This document shows positions 45,661-57,169 of a stretch of 64,000 bases of DNA, piece by piece. Both the position numbers and the translations under genes were made by a program. Numbering within the stretch: position 1 is the first letter of the stretch; each line of letters begins with the position of its first letter. Source of the DNA: Botryosphaeria dothidea (lineage: Eukaryota > Ascomycota > Dothideomycetes > Botryosphaeriales > Botryosphaeriaceae); NCBI GenBank assembly GCA_011503125.2, contig WWBZ02000082.1, positions 2,666,001-2,730,000 on the forward strand. Direction: 5' to 3'. The notes under the pieces are model-generated. The model did not search any database and was not told the DNA's origin. It was given only the letters and a program-made list of their open reading frames with translations.

Positions 45661-47394
45661 AAGCAGAGTGTGTTAGGCGTTAGGAAAAGAATTTTGGAGG
45701 TAGAGCGGAGCAGATATGTATTCAGAGTAGAGGATCTCACGCTATAGCGCGAAAGGCTGGTCTGAGGAAAGACAACATAACGTTAAAACGTGTTATAAAA
45801 GGGGAAAAAAAGATATTAAGCCGCCCAAGCCTACGGAGCGTTCCAACTGACGTGCAGAGCTCATACACGCCAGCCAGTCAACTCTGTCGACTTGCCAAAG
45901 ACTAATAGTTCGTCCCCAAGCAGAGCAGTCCAATTGTGATCGCGCCGCGACTGTCTCGTAGTCGTGTACCTAAGGGGGCTTACACACGTGGCTGATAACT
46001 TGTCCGGTCAGGCTGGCTAGGGGTCTCAGCACCCCCGGACTCTCTGTTGCCAACAATTTGTTATGGATGTGATGGGGGTGAGGCGAAGGAGTTGTCTGTG
46101 GAGTGGAGATTGGATGATGATCGGAAATTTGGTGCAGTGGCGCGGCAGGGTGAACATGAACAGATTGACGTACATTTCACTTCTCCGATATATGCTAGAC
46201 GGCATCAAGAGGGAGCGCGGATCGAACTTCGACCAATACATACTTCGGTGGAGAAGTAATGGCATGGAAAGCAGATTCTGATATACTCAGGCCTGAGAGC
46301 ATGTTAACTTGTTAATTGCCGCTGGCTGGGTACTCTTTTAAGGGGGGTTCTTTTTGCTAAGCACCCACCTTAGAGCATCTTCGAGCAACTACACTACCCG
46401 TGCTATGTCACAACCGTCAAAACAGTGATCACAAGGGGCATTGGGTATACCTACGACCCTTCGATCCTATCAAATATTTCCATCACAGTCCCGCGCGCGC
46501 CCTCACCGTCATTCACGTAGAGTAACATACTCCCACACGAGGCCACTGGTCCGCACTCGTGGGCTGGTTGCACTACTAGATACTCCTCACGAGCCATCTT
46601 TCACCCGTGTCGACACGAACTCAACCTGCAAGGGCTCTCAAGCTACCACTTCATCGACACATAAAACGCCTTGCACCCCGTACCAACCACCTCTTCTTTC
46701 TCTCCAACAAACCGCACTGCAAACCACGACTGCCATCAGTCCACGCAGCCACTACAGCAGAAAAGCACTTTCATGAGCTTTCCGGTCCGCCTGCCAGGCC
46801 AGATTGATCTCGACGATATGTTCCTCATATTGCCACCAACTGGCCGGGGCCATCCCCATTGGGAGATGAGCTCCACTGTGTGTGACTGCCTGTATGGATA
46901 TCTTCGAACTGTCTGCTGGCTGTTTGTGTTCTTATGTCAACCGTGGCCTCTACTGGTGTTGGCTGTTTTTTTGAGGAGGCAGGTTCAACGCACTCTTGCT
47001 TCTCTCCCTTTCGCTGCCGCCATGATGTGTTTTGAAAGCCAAGCCTTTCGAACAGACTTGGCGCGGTGATGGGGAGGTTGGAGTATAGAGTAGGCTCTTG
47101 CTGACTTCTCTTCTGTGGGAAGATGGTGCTTGACCACACTTTGCTGGGGCGCCGCTTTCCGTCCAAAGGTTCCAGCATTACTTGGGAAAGCAGCATCCTT
47201 TCCTCCTGATGATGATCAGTATAATGCAGTAAAATCCACAATCTCATTAAAAATGACATTGGGATCGATGTGTCAGAATTCATCAGGTTCGAGAGGTGAG
47301 CTTCTATTTTTATACATTGCTCCTTGAAGATACACCCTGAGCACAGTGCCTCAACGGGCCATGGCAACTAAGGCCATATGTTACAAAACATTTT
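45661..47394. other. Intergenic, 1.7 kb
   Basis: Lies between the convergent 3' ends of GCD1 and MSS51. Two open frames (a plus-strand one ending at 47069 and a minus-strand one at 46825-47367) were considered, but neither has a recognisable domain or splice support, and they overlap. No repeat ends are visible. Confidence 0.4.
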
Positions 47395-48994
47395 TTATTC
47401 CGAGTCCTTCGTCGTCGTTTCGTAGCGCTTGCCTCTGAACGCCCACAGACCCCAGTTACCACAGCTGATATCCTGCGGATCGAGGTCATTGAGATCCCAC
47501 CTCAGACTCCTGAACCTGTTCTCGCCGGGCTCGAGGAGCATGTCGACCTCACCACCCATCTTCTCGTTGACCCAGTTCCAATCACGTTGCATGTCGAACT
47601 CAGTGTAGCCCGTCACGAGGATGGGAACCTTGGTCTCGAGAAGCATCGGTAGAGTCTCCTCCCACTCGGCGGCGCTGGCCGGGTGTCCCAGACCGGGGTG
47701 GAAGAGCATGAAGCAGTCGAAGTACGGATCGTAGGGGTAGAAGTGGCCCGCGCGGTGCAGCGTGTGGTAGTATTCAATGAACGTGCTGATCTTGAGCGAG
47801 TGCGAGATCCGGTCCTCGACAACGGCGCCGAAAGGATTCGACGCGGTGCGCTCCGGCAGCGGGAATTCGTCATCGCGGTTGGCCATTGACTCGGGGCCGA
47901 TGAATATCAGGTGGAAGGACACACGAGGGAACTGATGCGCCAATTGGATCCAGACTTCACGCGGAAGGGAGGATTCAGCCCGCGCACCGACAACAAAGAT
48001 GCGGACTGGCGGCGGGTTGGGGCGGAGACCTTTGATATCCCCACCGGCACCAGAGCGCGGAGGATGAAGGGTGTAACGAAGCGCTAAATGAATTATTAGC
48101 ACATGTTCAAAAGATTCATGGATGTGCAGGCCTACCAGAGAGCGATTTCAACCCCTCGGTGGTCAACCTTCCTCCGCTCTTGTGGTTGTAGGGCGACAAT
48201 TCATGCAGCACACTTCCAATGGTAACGGGATAGGTCAAAAGTCGGGTCGCCTGGCGCAGACTACGATCATCATTGATGGCTTGGTGCTCTCGCGAGTAGA
48301 GGTATGTGTCCCAGTTTGTATAATTGACCAGAGCTTCCTCCATCTGCATTCCCGGATACTCAAACTCCGGGAAAAAGCGGCCGGACCTCAGGTCATGGTC
48401 GTCCTCGTTGATCTCGCGCAATGTGTCACAGATCTCCAAATGGCGCTCATAATCATCCGCAAAATGCTCTTCGCTGCAGCTCACGGGAACGCCACAATCC
48501 GGGCACTCATAGCGAACATGAGCAGGCGGGAGTGTGCCATGAACAGCCTTTGCCGTCTCGGGGTCTTCCGGGTCATTGGCAATGCGAGTTTGCTGATGGC
48601 TGTGGTGCGGACAGTATGCATTCTGCTTTATGAAGGCGGCGCGGCGACGGATTTCGGGGGAGGGCGAGTTCGAGAATCCGTGGAAGAGGTTATTCGGCTT
48701 CAGCAACACACTGCGCGCTTGGCTGGCGGTGGTACCGGCGCTTTCGAGGCCCGGCGGCGAGGGCGGCATGCGGTGGGCTTCATTGTTGGCAGCCTGGCTC
48801 TGGGTTCCCAAGGCGCGCTTCGTGGCGGCGGACTGGCTTGCCAATGCTGATGCTGAAGCGCGAGCGGTGGTCGACTGACTGCTATTCCATCGCCGTGCGC
48901 CGGCCTGCAATTGCCGGATGGATGAGGGCCGTTGGGGTCGGAGGCCGCGCTGGAGCGAAGCCAGGCATTGCTGGCACGTGTACTGGTAGCGCAT
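47395..48994 (-). CDS. MSS51: MSS51 homologue, mitochondrial COX1 translation/splicing factor with MYND-type zinc finger
   Basis: Two exons on the minus strand, 48994-48136 and 48083-47395, with a 52-nt intron (GTAGGC...ATTTAG), give 515 aa. In yeast, Mss51 activates COX1 mRNA translation in the mitochondrion and couples it to cytochrome c oxidase assembly. The N-terminus is Arg/Ser/Ala-rich without acidic residues, as a presequence should be (MRYQYTCQQCLASLQRGLRP). The zinc finger lies at about 128-189: CPHH, YECPDCGVPVSCSEEHF, and RHLEICDTLRE. Next are FPEFEYPGMQMEEALVNYTN and TRLLTYPVTIGSVLHELSPY, then the C-terminal domain with RIFVVGARAESSLP and HLIFIGPESM. The frame stays open upstream to 49204, but the ATG at 48994 gives the best presequence. 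Confidence 0.92.
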
Positions 48995-49315
48995 GGCGGG
49001 CGCGCAGACAAGGACGGTGGAGGGCGCTGGAGATGTTAAGCGTCGAGGCAGCAGAGTGAGGTGATGTATTCCTGCGGCGCACTGGCACCGTCGGCCAATC
49101 AGCGTCACGATCGGAATTTCTAGCAGAGCAAGCTCAAGCTCCGCCCGCAGCGCGCCTCCAAAGCGCGCAACACCACAACCCGCCCTCCAACCTCTTGCCA
49201 CCACTCTACATCGCTACCTCGCCTCCGCCTCGAGCACCCCTCCCCTTCGATCGCCCTCCTGGCAACCTAAATCTGCGATCTGCTCGAGGCCGCCAGGCCG
49301 ACAGCATCCTCCAAC
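48995..49315. other. Divergent promoter of MSS51 and RSE1
   Basis: About 320 bp separate the two start codons, so this short region must serve both genes. No clear TATA box is seen, as usual for housekeeping genes. Confidence 0.55.
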
Positions 49316-52300
49316 ATGGCGACGACCTCGAACCTGTTCATGTACTCTTTGACCATCCAGCCGCCCACCGCTGTGCACCAGGCTATTCTCGGTCAATTTG
49401 CTGGAACCAAGGAGCAGCAGATCATCACCGCCTCCGGTTCGCGTCTTATCCTGCACCGCACCGATGCCCAGGCCCAGCGGATCTCGCCCGTTCTCACCCA
49501 CCATGTCTTTGGCATCATCCGCGCCCTCTCTGCCTTTAGGCTCGCTGGCTCTTCCAAAGGTACGTTTTGACTGGCACGCATTCTTCAGGGCTGTATAGTG
49601 ATTCTCCAAGTCCGCGACCAGCAACATCGCATCGCGCGCCATCCTCAGCCTGCTGGAATGCGACGCCGCGCGGAGACGGAGGAAGATTGAAATTTGGCTT
49701 GCAGAACAGTGCTGAAATTTGTTATTTGGGATACAGACTACATCATCGTCGCCTCTGACTCCGGCCGGATTGCTATCCTCGAGTACAATCCCCAGAAGAA
49801 CGTCTTCTCCCAGCTGAAGCTCGAGACTTTTGGAAAGTCTGGCGTCCGCCGCGTCATTCCGGGCCAGTATCTCGCCACCGATCCCAAGGGCCGTGCATGC
49901 ATGATCGCGTCCATCGAAAAGAACAAGCTCGTTTACGTTTTGAACCGCGATTCCAACGCCAGCCTGACCATCTCCTCGCCGCTCGAGGCTCATAGACCAC
50001 AAACCTTCGTTTTTTCGCTCATTGGCCTGGATGTTGGGTATGAAAATCCTATTTTCGCCGCGCTGGAGATTGACTATGACGATGTGGATCAGGACCACAC
50101 TGGCGAGGTAGCTGCCAGCAAGCAGAAAGAGCTGGTTTACTATGAGCTGGATCTGGGCCTTAACCACGTTGTGCGCAAGTGGTCTGACACGGTCGATCGG
50201 ACTGCAAACATGCTCTTCCAGGTCCCAGGAGGTCAAGACGGTCCCAGTGGTGTGCTAGTCTGCGGTGAAGAGAGCATCACCTATCGCCACATCAACCAGG
50301 ATGCCTTCCGCGTCCCGATTCCCCGCCGCAAGGGAGCAACTGAGAACCCCCAGAGGAAGCGCTTCATCACGGCAGGTGTAATGCATAAGATGCGTGGCGC
50401 CTTCTTCTTCCTTCTCCAGACGGAGGACGGCGATCTCTTCAAGGTGACCATCGACATGGTTGAGGATGAACAAGGGCAGCCCACTGGCGATGTCAGCAGG
50501 CTTAAGATCAAGTATTTTGATACCGTTCCTGTGGCTACGAGCCTGTGCATCTTGAAGAGCGGCTACCTATTCGTTACTGCGGAATCTGGCAACCATAACT
50601 TTTACCAGTTCGAGAAGCTGGGTGACGATGATGAGGAGCTTGAGTTCACCAGCGACAATTTCAGTCCAGAGCCGGATGCGCCATATGAGCCCGTCTTCTT
50701 CCATCCTCGGGTCGCGGAGAACATCAGCTTGGCTCAAAGCGTCTCGAGCATGAACCCTACTCTTGGATGCAAGGTTGCAAACCTTACCGATGACGACGCG
50801 CCCCAGATCTACACCGTTTCTGGAACTGGTGCCCGGAGTAGTTTCAAGACTTTGACGCATGGCTTGGAGGTCTCCGAGATCGTCGAGTCAGAGCTTCCCA
50901 GTGTCCCCGAGGCGGTATGGACTACTAAGATCCGGAGGGATGACGAGTATGACGCCTATATCGTTCTCTCTTTCTCCAATGGTACTCTCGTTCTTAGCAT
51001 CGGTGAGACGGTCGAGGAAGTTACGGATACAGGGTTTCTATCATCCACACGTACCCTCGCCGTCCAACTATTGGGTGAAGATGCCCTCATTCAGGTTCAT
51101 CCGAAGGGCATTCGCCATATTCAGGCAGGCGGTCGCATCAATGAGTGGCCCGCACCTCAGCACCGCACAATTGTTGCCGCGACTACCAACGAACGTCAAG
51201 TAGCCGTCGCCCTTAGTTCGGGAGAGATCGTGTATTTCGAAATGGATGTAGACGGATCACTTGCCGAGTACGATGAGAAGAAGGAGATGAGTGGAACCGT
51301 TACGTGCTTGAGTCTGGGTGAGGTCCCCGAGGGTAGAGTTCGCAGTTCCTTCCTTGCCGTCGGATGCGACGACTCCACTGTCCGCATTCTCAGCTTAGAC
51401 CCGGACTCGACTCTCGAGAACAAATCGGTACAGGCCCTGACATCTGCGCCATCCGCCTTGAGCATCATGGCTATGGCCGATTCGTCATCTGGAGGCTCGA
51501 CTCTGTACTTGCATATTGGCCTCTACTCCGGTGTCTACCTCCGCACTGTGATTGATGAGATTACAGGAGAGCTTACCGACACTCGCACGCGCTTTTTGGG
51601 TGCTAAGGCTGTCAAGTTATTCCGGGTCATCGTTCAGGACCAGAGCGCCATTTTGGCTACAAGTTCTCGTTCGTGGCTGGGATACTCGGATCAGCAAACG
51701 AAAGCATTCACGCTCACCCCGTTGGCATATGCTCCATTGGAGTGGGGCTGGAGTTTCAACAGCGAGCAGTGCACGCAGGGCATGGTCGGTATCCAAGGCC
51801 AACACCTCCGGTACGTATCATAGTGTATGATTCCTGACCCCGCTGGTCGTGTGGTGATCCTCCTTTGCTATGCTCTTTCCGGGTCATTCATTGCGGAAAC
51901 ATTACACGGCTGACTCATTTTTTGTCCTGTTCTTTGATACTGTTCTCCAATGTCACACCTGCTAATGCTAAAAATTGTGTAGTATTTTCACCATCGAGAA
52001 CCTTTCAAGCAACCTCCTTTTTGAGAACATTCCCCTAATGTACACCCCTCGCAATCTCGTCCGCCACCCAACCGAGCCTCTATTCTACGTCATCGAGTCC
52101 GATAATGGTGTCCTCGCGTCGAGCACCCGTCAGCAACTTCTAAATGATCCTTCCGCAGTCAATGGAGACACCCAGGTTCTTCCTCCGGAAGATTTCGGCT
52201 ATCCCAGGGCTGAGGGTCACTGGGCTTCATGCATCCAGGTCGTCGACCCTATCAGCAACAAGGAGGTCGTTTACACACTTGAGCTGCAGGAGAACGAATC

Positions 52301-53297
52301 CGCGGTCAGCGTTTGCCTTGCTCCGTTCTCCTCGCAGAATGACGAGACTTTCCTGGTCGTTGGTACTGCTAAGGATCTAGTTGTTGCTCCTAGGTCGTAC
52401 ACCTGCGGTTACGTCCACATCTACCGGCTACAGGAGAACGGCCGGGAACTTGAGTTTATTCACAAGACAAAGATGGAAGCCCCGCCCATGGCTCTGCTTC
52501 CCTTCCAAGGAAAGCTTCTTGTGGGAGTGGAAGCGGATCTGCGATTGTACGACCTTGGTCTTCGCCAGCTGCTGCGCAAGGCCCAAGCTCTCAACGTGGT
52601 GCCGAACATCCTGATTGGTCTTCAGACGCAAGGCAGCCGTATTGTCTGCTCTGATGTTCAAGAGTCCGTTACATACGTGGTGTACAAGCACCTTGAGAAC
52701 CGCTTGATTCCTTTCTGCGACGACAACATTCACCGCTGGACCACTTGCACTACCATGGTAGATTATGAGACGACGGCTGGTGGAGACAAGTTCGGTAACA
52801 TCTGGCTGGTCCGCTGCCCACCGAAATCGTCTGAGGAGGCGGATGAAGAGGGCTCTGGGCTGCACCTCATTAATGAGCGCCCTTACCTTCAAGGAACACC
52901 GAACCGATTGGATCTCCTGGCCCATTTCTACACGCAAGACATCCCTACCTCCATCCAAAAGACTGCACTCGTCGCTGGTGGTCGTGAGCTTCTGCTGTGG
53001 AGTGGACTGCAGGGCACTCTCGGCATCTTCATTCCTTTTGTCAGCCGTGAAGACGTGGACTTCTTCCAGAGCTTGGAGCAACAGTTGCGCACAGAGGATC
53101 CTCCTATTGCTGGCAGAGATCACCTCGCCTTCCGCAGCTACTACGTCCCGGTCAAGGGCGTTATCGACGGTGACTTGTGCGAGAGGTTTCTCCGGCTTCC
53201 GAGAGACAAAAAGGAGACGATTGCGGCTGAGTTGGACCGTAGCGTGCGCGAGGTGGAGAGGAAAATCGGCGATCAGAGGACGCGCTTCGCATACTAA
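49316..53297 (+). CDS. RSE1: Pre-mRNA splicing factor RSE1 (SF3B subunit 3)
   Basis: Large scaffold subunit of the U2 snRNP SF3b complex, which fixes the branch site during spliceosome assembly. Exons 49316-49559, 49737-51810 and 51983-53297 give 1210 aa, the normal length for the family. The start [20 protein letters not shown] is family-typical. Then come [38 protein letters not shown] and [35 protein letters not shown], and a C-terminal CPSF-A-like domain ([15 protein letters not shown] [20 protein letters not shown], then [15 protein letters not shown]). The three beta-propellers expected of the family account for the length. Its two introns are 177 and 172 nt, about three times the usual size here. 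Nuclear, essential in all species tested. Confidence 0.97.
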
Positions 53298-54804
53298 AGG
53301 AAAGGAAATGGTGCGATCTGATATTCGACGGAGTGAATTTTTGGGGGATGGAGATGTTTACTACGATTGGTTCTCTCACGGGTCTGGGGCGGGGGCTCGT
53401 CTTCTGTGATTAGTGATTCATGGAGGAGGCGAAAAGTAGTTGACGACCACATTAAGTGCTTACCTTTGGTATTACGGTGACGCAGCATTGTCTTATCGCC
53501 ATCACGTGGGGAAGACGGCTGTGAAGATATGAAACATCGGTAGGCTGCTGGTATTACTGTTGTACTACATTGGTTTCTGCTCATTTTCAGCCCCATGACG
53601 CGGGTGTCGTATGCCTTCTTCGGTTACCTCGCGGGTGCCTGACGGACCGGAGCCGCAGAAGAAAAAGATGCTCGACAATCTCTCCGTCTCACCCACAGCC
53701 GTAGCGAAGCGGGGGAAAAGCCACCGCCGCCGCCATTCCCCAGCCCCCACTCGACGCCTTTCCTCAATCAACCTCATGATCGGCGTGCATCGCTCAGCCC
53801 TTCGACGACCTCGCCAATGGCGGCCCTTCTCGCACCCTTCCCTAAAGGCGGAAGATCTCCCAAGAACGGACAATGGTGATGAGCTTCCGTCTTGGTGGGC
53901 GACGATTCCTTCCACAGACAGAGACAGCCAAATATGGCGCCTCTTCCCCCCTTCTTTTTCCCGAGCACATCGAATGGGATTCACGCTTGCAGGATCGCCG
54001 AGCTAGCCGTCAGCCTTCCCCCAGCCCGCACAACTTGCTTATGCGCATATGCGCGTGGTGTTCGCCAGCCTTGCAAGCTGCTGCGGCCCGGCGCTTGTGC
54101 CCCCGAATGGAAAGGACGGCGCCGGTGTCTTGGATCGTCGGCGATGGTGAGTCTGGAGGATCGGCGCCGGCCTATTCTTATCTGCTACACTTTGAGAAAG
54201 AAGTGCTGTCGGGAGGATTGGAAGCATCCACAATTTTGCGGAGTCTGGTGGTTGTTCTCTGGTTTTCTCCTTTGTTGACACCTCGGTGGTCGCGCGAGCC
54301 TATAGCAGCACCCAAGGTTCGAAGTTCTTGTGTTTCCCGACCAAAAAGAAGCACTGAATGCTAGGAGGCCGCGGCCCCCAATCACATTGAAGAGGAACGT
54401 GATGACACTATTCCCATTCACAGCCTCGTGGGGAGGGTGGTGGGGGGCGGCCTCGGCGGGTGGCATGGCTGGCCACTGGATGGTACCGTTTCTTCAGTCA
54501 GTCAGCTGCCGAGAGGGTGTTGTGTTCACTTCAGCTCGCCAGCGGAGCGGCACGGCGGATTGGAGGCGCGGATATAAGGCTGAAGGGTGCTCGCGCCTTG
54601 TTCTGCGTCGTGCGCTGCGCTTTCCCTGCTTTGTTCGTTTGTATAATTGGAAAGAGTTGACGAGACTGCAGCTGCTTGTTTGGTTTCGAAGACCACGCTT
54701 GCCCAACTACATTCTTGAGACAAGAACTGTTCCACCTCGGGATCCTGACGCTCGAGGAAAATCACGCACCGTTGTTCATTCAGAATTCATTGATATAAGG
54801 CAAG
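53298..54804. other. Intergenic, 1.5 kb
   Basis: 3' flank of RSE1 and promoter of the DUF2235 gene. Several open frames of 130-180 codons cross it in different frames, but none shows a domain, start context or introns that support a gene. Confidence 0.4.
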
Positions 54805-56664
54805 ATGAGCGGAGAGACGCACGGTTTGAAACGTCCGAAGAAGCTGATTGTGTGCTGCGATGGTGAGTACAACTTGTTCATCGTGTGGCAGGAGTATTTC
54901 TGCGTCTGTTCAAACCGGCGAAGAGAATCACTAACGACGGCTATAGGAACATGGATTGTTCGTAAACGCCTACCAGTCTCACATTCAAGTCCTACTAACA
55001 AGCCTTCAGGACAGTGACAATGGCGAGCTTGTCAACAACGGCACCTGGCTCAGCCCCAATTGGGAAGTCCAGGACCCGTCCAACGTGACTCGCATCGGCC
55101 GCGCCATCCCCTGCGAAGACTCCCACTTCCGCCCTCAGATTGTCTTCTACCAAGCGGGCGTCGGTTCTGGGCCGAGCATGGTCGAGAAGCTGGTTGGCGG
55201 CGGCACTGGCGCTGGACTCTCGGAAAATGTGCGTGAGGCCTACTGCTTTCTGGCCAACAACTACACCCATGGTGACTTGATCTACCTGACCGGCTTCTCG
55301 AGAGGTGCATTCACAGCACGGAGCATCGCCGCATTGATCGGGTCTGTGGGACTTCTGGGGAAGCATGCCATGCAGCATTTCTATAGGGTTTTTCAGGATT
55401 TTGAGCACGCGGGAGTGGAAGACTGCAAGGTCACGCTCATGAATGAGATACCGGACTTCCACATCAAGATGCCTTCGACGGAAGACTCGGCGCTGAAGAG
55501 GAGGGATGACTACCTGGACGCATACTTAGCCGAGTTGAAGAGGCACGGTTTGACACGAGAGGTAGAAATCCAAGCAATCGGGGTTTGGGACACAGTTGGT
55601 AGGTCTTCCTCCTTGTTCCCTTCAACAACAGATTTGAGGCCATCCTCATGGTTCGTATGCTGACATTACTTCCAGGCGCTCTCGGTGTCCCCACGACTGC
55701 CCTTCTCCAACGCCTGGGTCTCCCCGCTTTCCTCACCAACCCCTTCACCTGCCAGCACCCCTACCGCTTCGCCGATACATGCATCGGACCTCACATCAAG
55801 CATGCCTTCCAGGCCCTAGCACTTGACGAGCGCCGAGACAGCTTCTCCCCAGCCGTCTGGGAGCGCCCGTCCAAGTGCTCCACAACGACCCTCAAGCAAG
55901 TCTGGTTCCCAGGCGTGCACTCCAACGTCGGCGGCAGCTACGACGATGCCGGGCTGGCAGACATATCCCTCGCCTGGATGATGAGCGAGCTCGAGAAGGC
56001 CGGCCTGGAGTTCGACGAGGAGTATCTGCATGCGCAGTGGCTCGACAACGGCAAGGAGTATCCCGCCAAGGCGCACAGCACTCACCACCATAAACATCGC
56101 CACGACGGACGCACGCTCTCCTTCCCCTCCAAACAGAATCAGGATCGCCCTCACCACGCGAACACTGGAGGGATGGTCAGGTCTCTAGAGGAACTGGCGG
56201 GTGACAGTGACTATGAGCCCCACTGGGCTCTCACAAGGCTGTACAACTCGGCAACGGGCATCACGGTATTGGGAGGTACGAAGGACCGTACGCCCGGCGC
56301 ATATCATCGGACGGACTACAGGACCGGCAAGCAGACGGAGACTCCCCTGCATGATACATGTGAGTTCGTGCATGCGAGCGTGAGGGTGCGGATGCAGGCA
56401 AAGGGGAAGGGATATGATGGGAAGGGCGTGTACGCCGCCAAAGCGCTGACAGCGAATGGGTGGAAGGTGGAGGATGATGCTGGAGGTTGGAAGTGGGTAA
56501 GAGGGGAGGGGCAAGTGTTGAAGGAGGATGAGCTGGGTAGATTTGAGGTTGCGTTGTTGAAGGAGGATACGGAAATGGCGGAGTTAGTGCTTGGAGGTGC
56601 AGGTGCGGTGGCGGTGAGGGTGGATTCAGTTGTGAATGGTGAGGACGACGATGATGTGGATTGA
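54805..56664 (+). CDS. DUF2235 alpha/beta-hydrolase (T6SS phospholipase Tle1-like domain)
   Basis: Four exons: 54805-54862, 54947-54957, 55010-55598 and 55676-56664, giving 548 aa. The second is only 11 nt, but it is needed to form the family block KLIVCCDGTWIDSDNG from KLIVCCDG + TWI + DSDNG. Its flanking introns have branch sites CACTAACG and CTACTAAC. The nucleophile elbow is LTGFSRGAFTARS with Ser120. The region VWDTVGALGVP and QVWFPGVHSNVGGSYDD hold the likely Asp and His of the triad. PSNVTRIGRAI precedes the elbow, as in relatives. The C-terminal ~150 residues are less conserved, with a His-rich segment. The bacterial Tle1 relatives are phospholipases; the fungal substrates are mostly unknown. 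Single-copy here, no signal peptide. Confidence 0.92.
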
Positions 56665-57169
56665 GTGTTGAGCTGTTTAGTTGATGGTGTTCATGGTTCA
56701 TGGTGAGGTCGGAGTCAAGTATGGGGTATTATGTATGATTGGGGCTTGTTTCAGTACACAGTGTATTAATTACATTTCGCTCTGTCTAATCCGTACTAAT
56801 AACCTTGCAGTCAATGGACTAGTAGTTATCCCGGAAGTGATTGAGTAGAACGCAGCTCGATCGTCGAGTGCCAACCAGGAAGAGGACGACGACTGGCTCG
56901 CCCAATTCGTGTCTTCTTGCAGTTTCAGGGTAGCTTACTTGGGCAACTTGCATTCACTGATCACACGGTAGTCGTGCGTTACCTCAGCGATTGTGGCTGC
57001 GGGGTCAGTCACATCTTGATTTTGCTTTGTTGCCTCTGTTCCACAACGCTGCCACTTGGAAGGCTTGGTCGACTTTGAAAACATTGACGGTGCCAGCCGT
57101 GGGCCGTGGGGGAGCTTTTTACTGCTTTGGAATAGTGGGAGAGCGTGAGATAATCCTTCCGATTCTAAT
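56665..57169. other. Intergenic
   Basis: 3' flank of the DUF2235 gene and the start of a decayed region. An N-terminal part of the DUF3176 relic may reach back into it, but I cannot recognise it. Confidence 0.4.

Noticed and set aside
46773..47367. Overlapping plus (ending 47069) and minus (46825-47367) frames, one with a hydrophobic segment
   Set aside because: They overlap each other, have no recognisable domain and no splice support.
53565..54866. Several open frames of 130-180 codons between RSE1 and the DUF2235 gene
   Set aside because: They overlap in many frames on both strands, with compositions typical of random GC-rich sequence.
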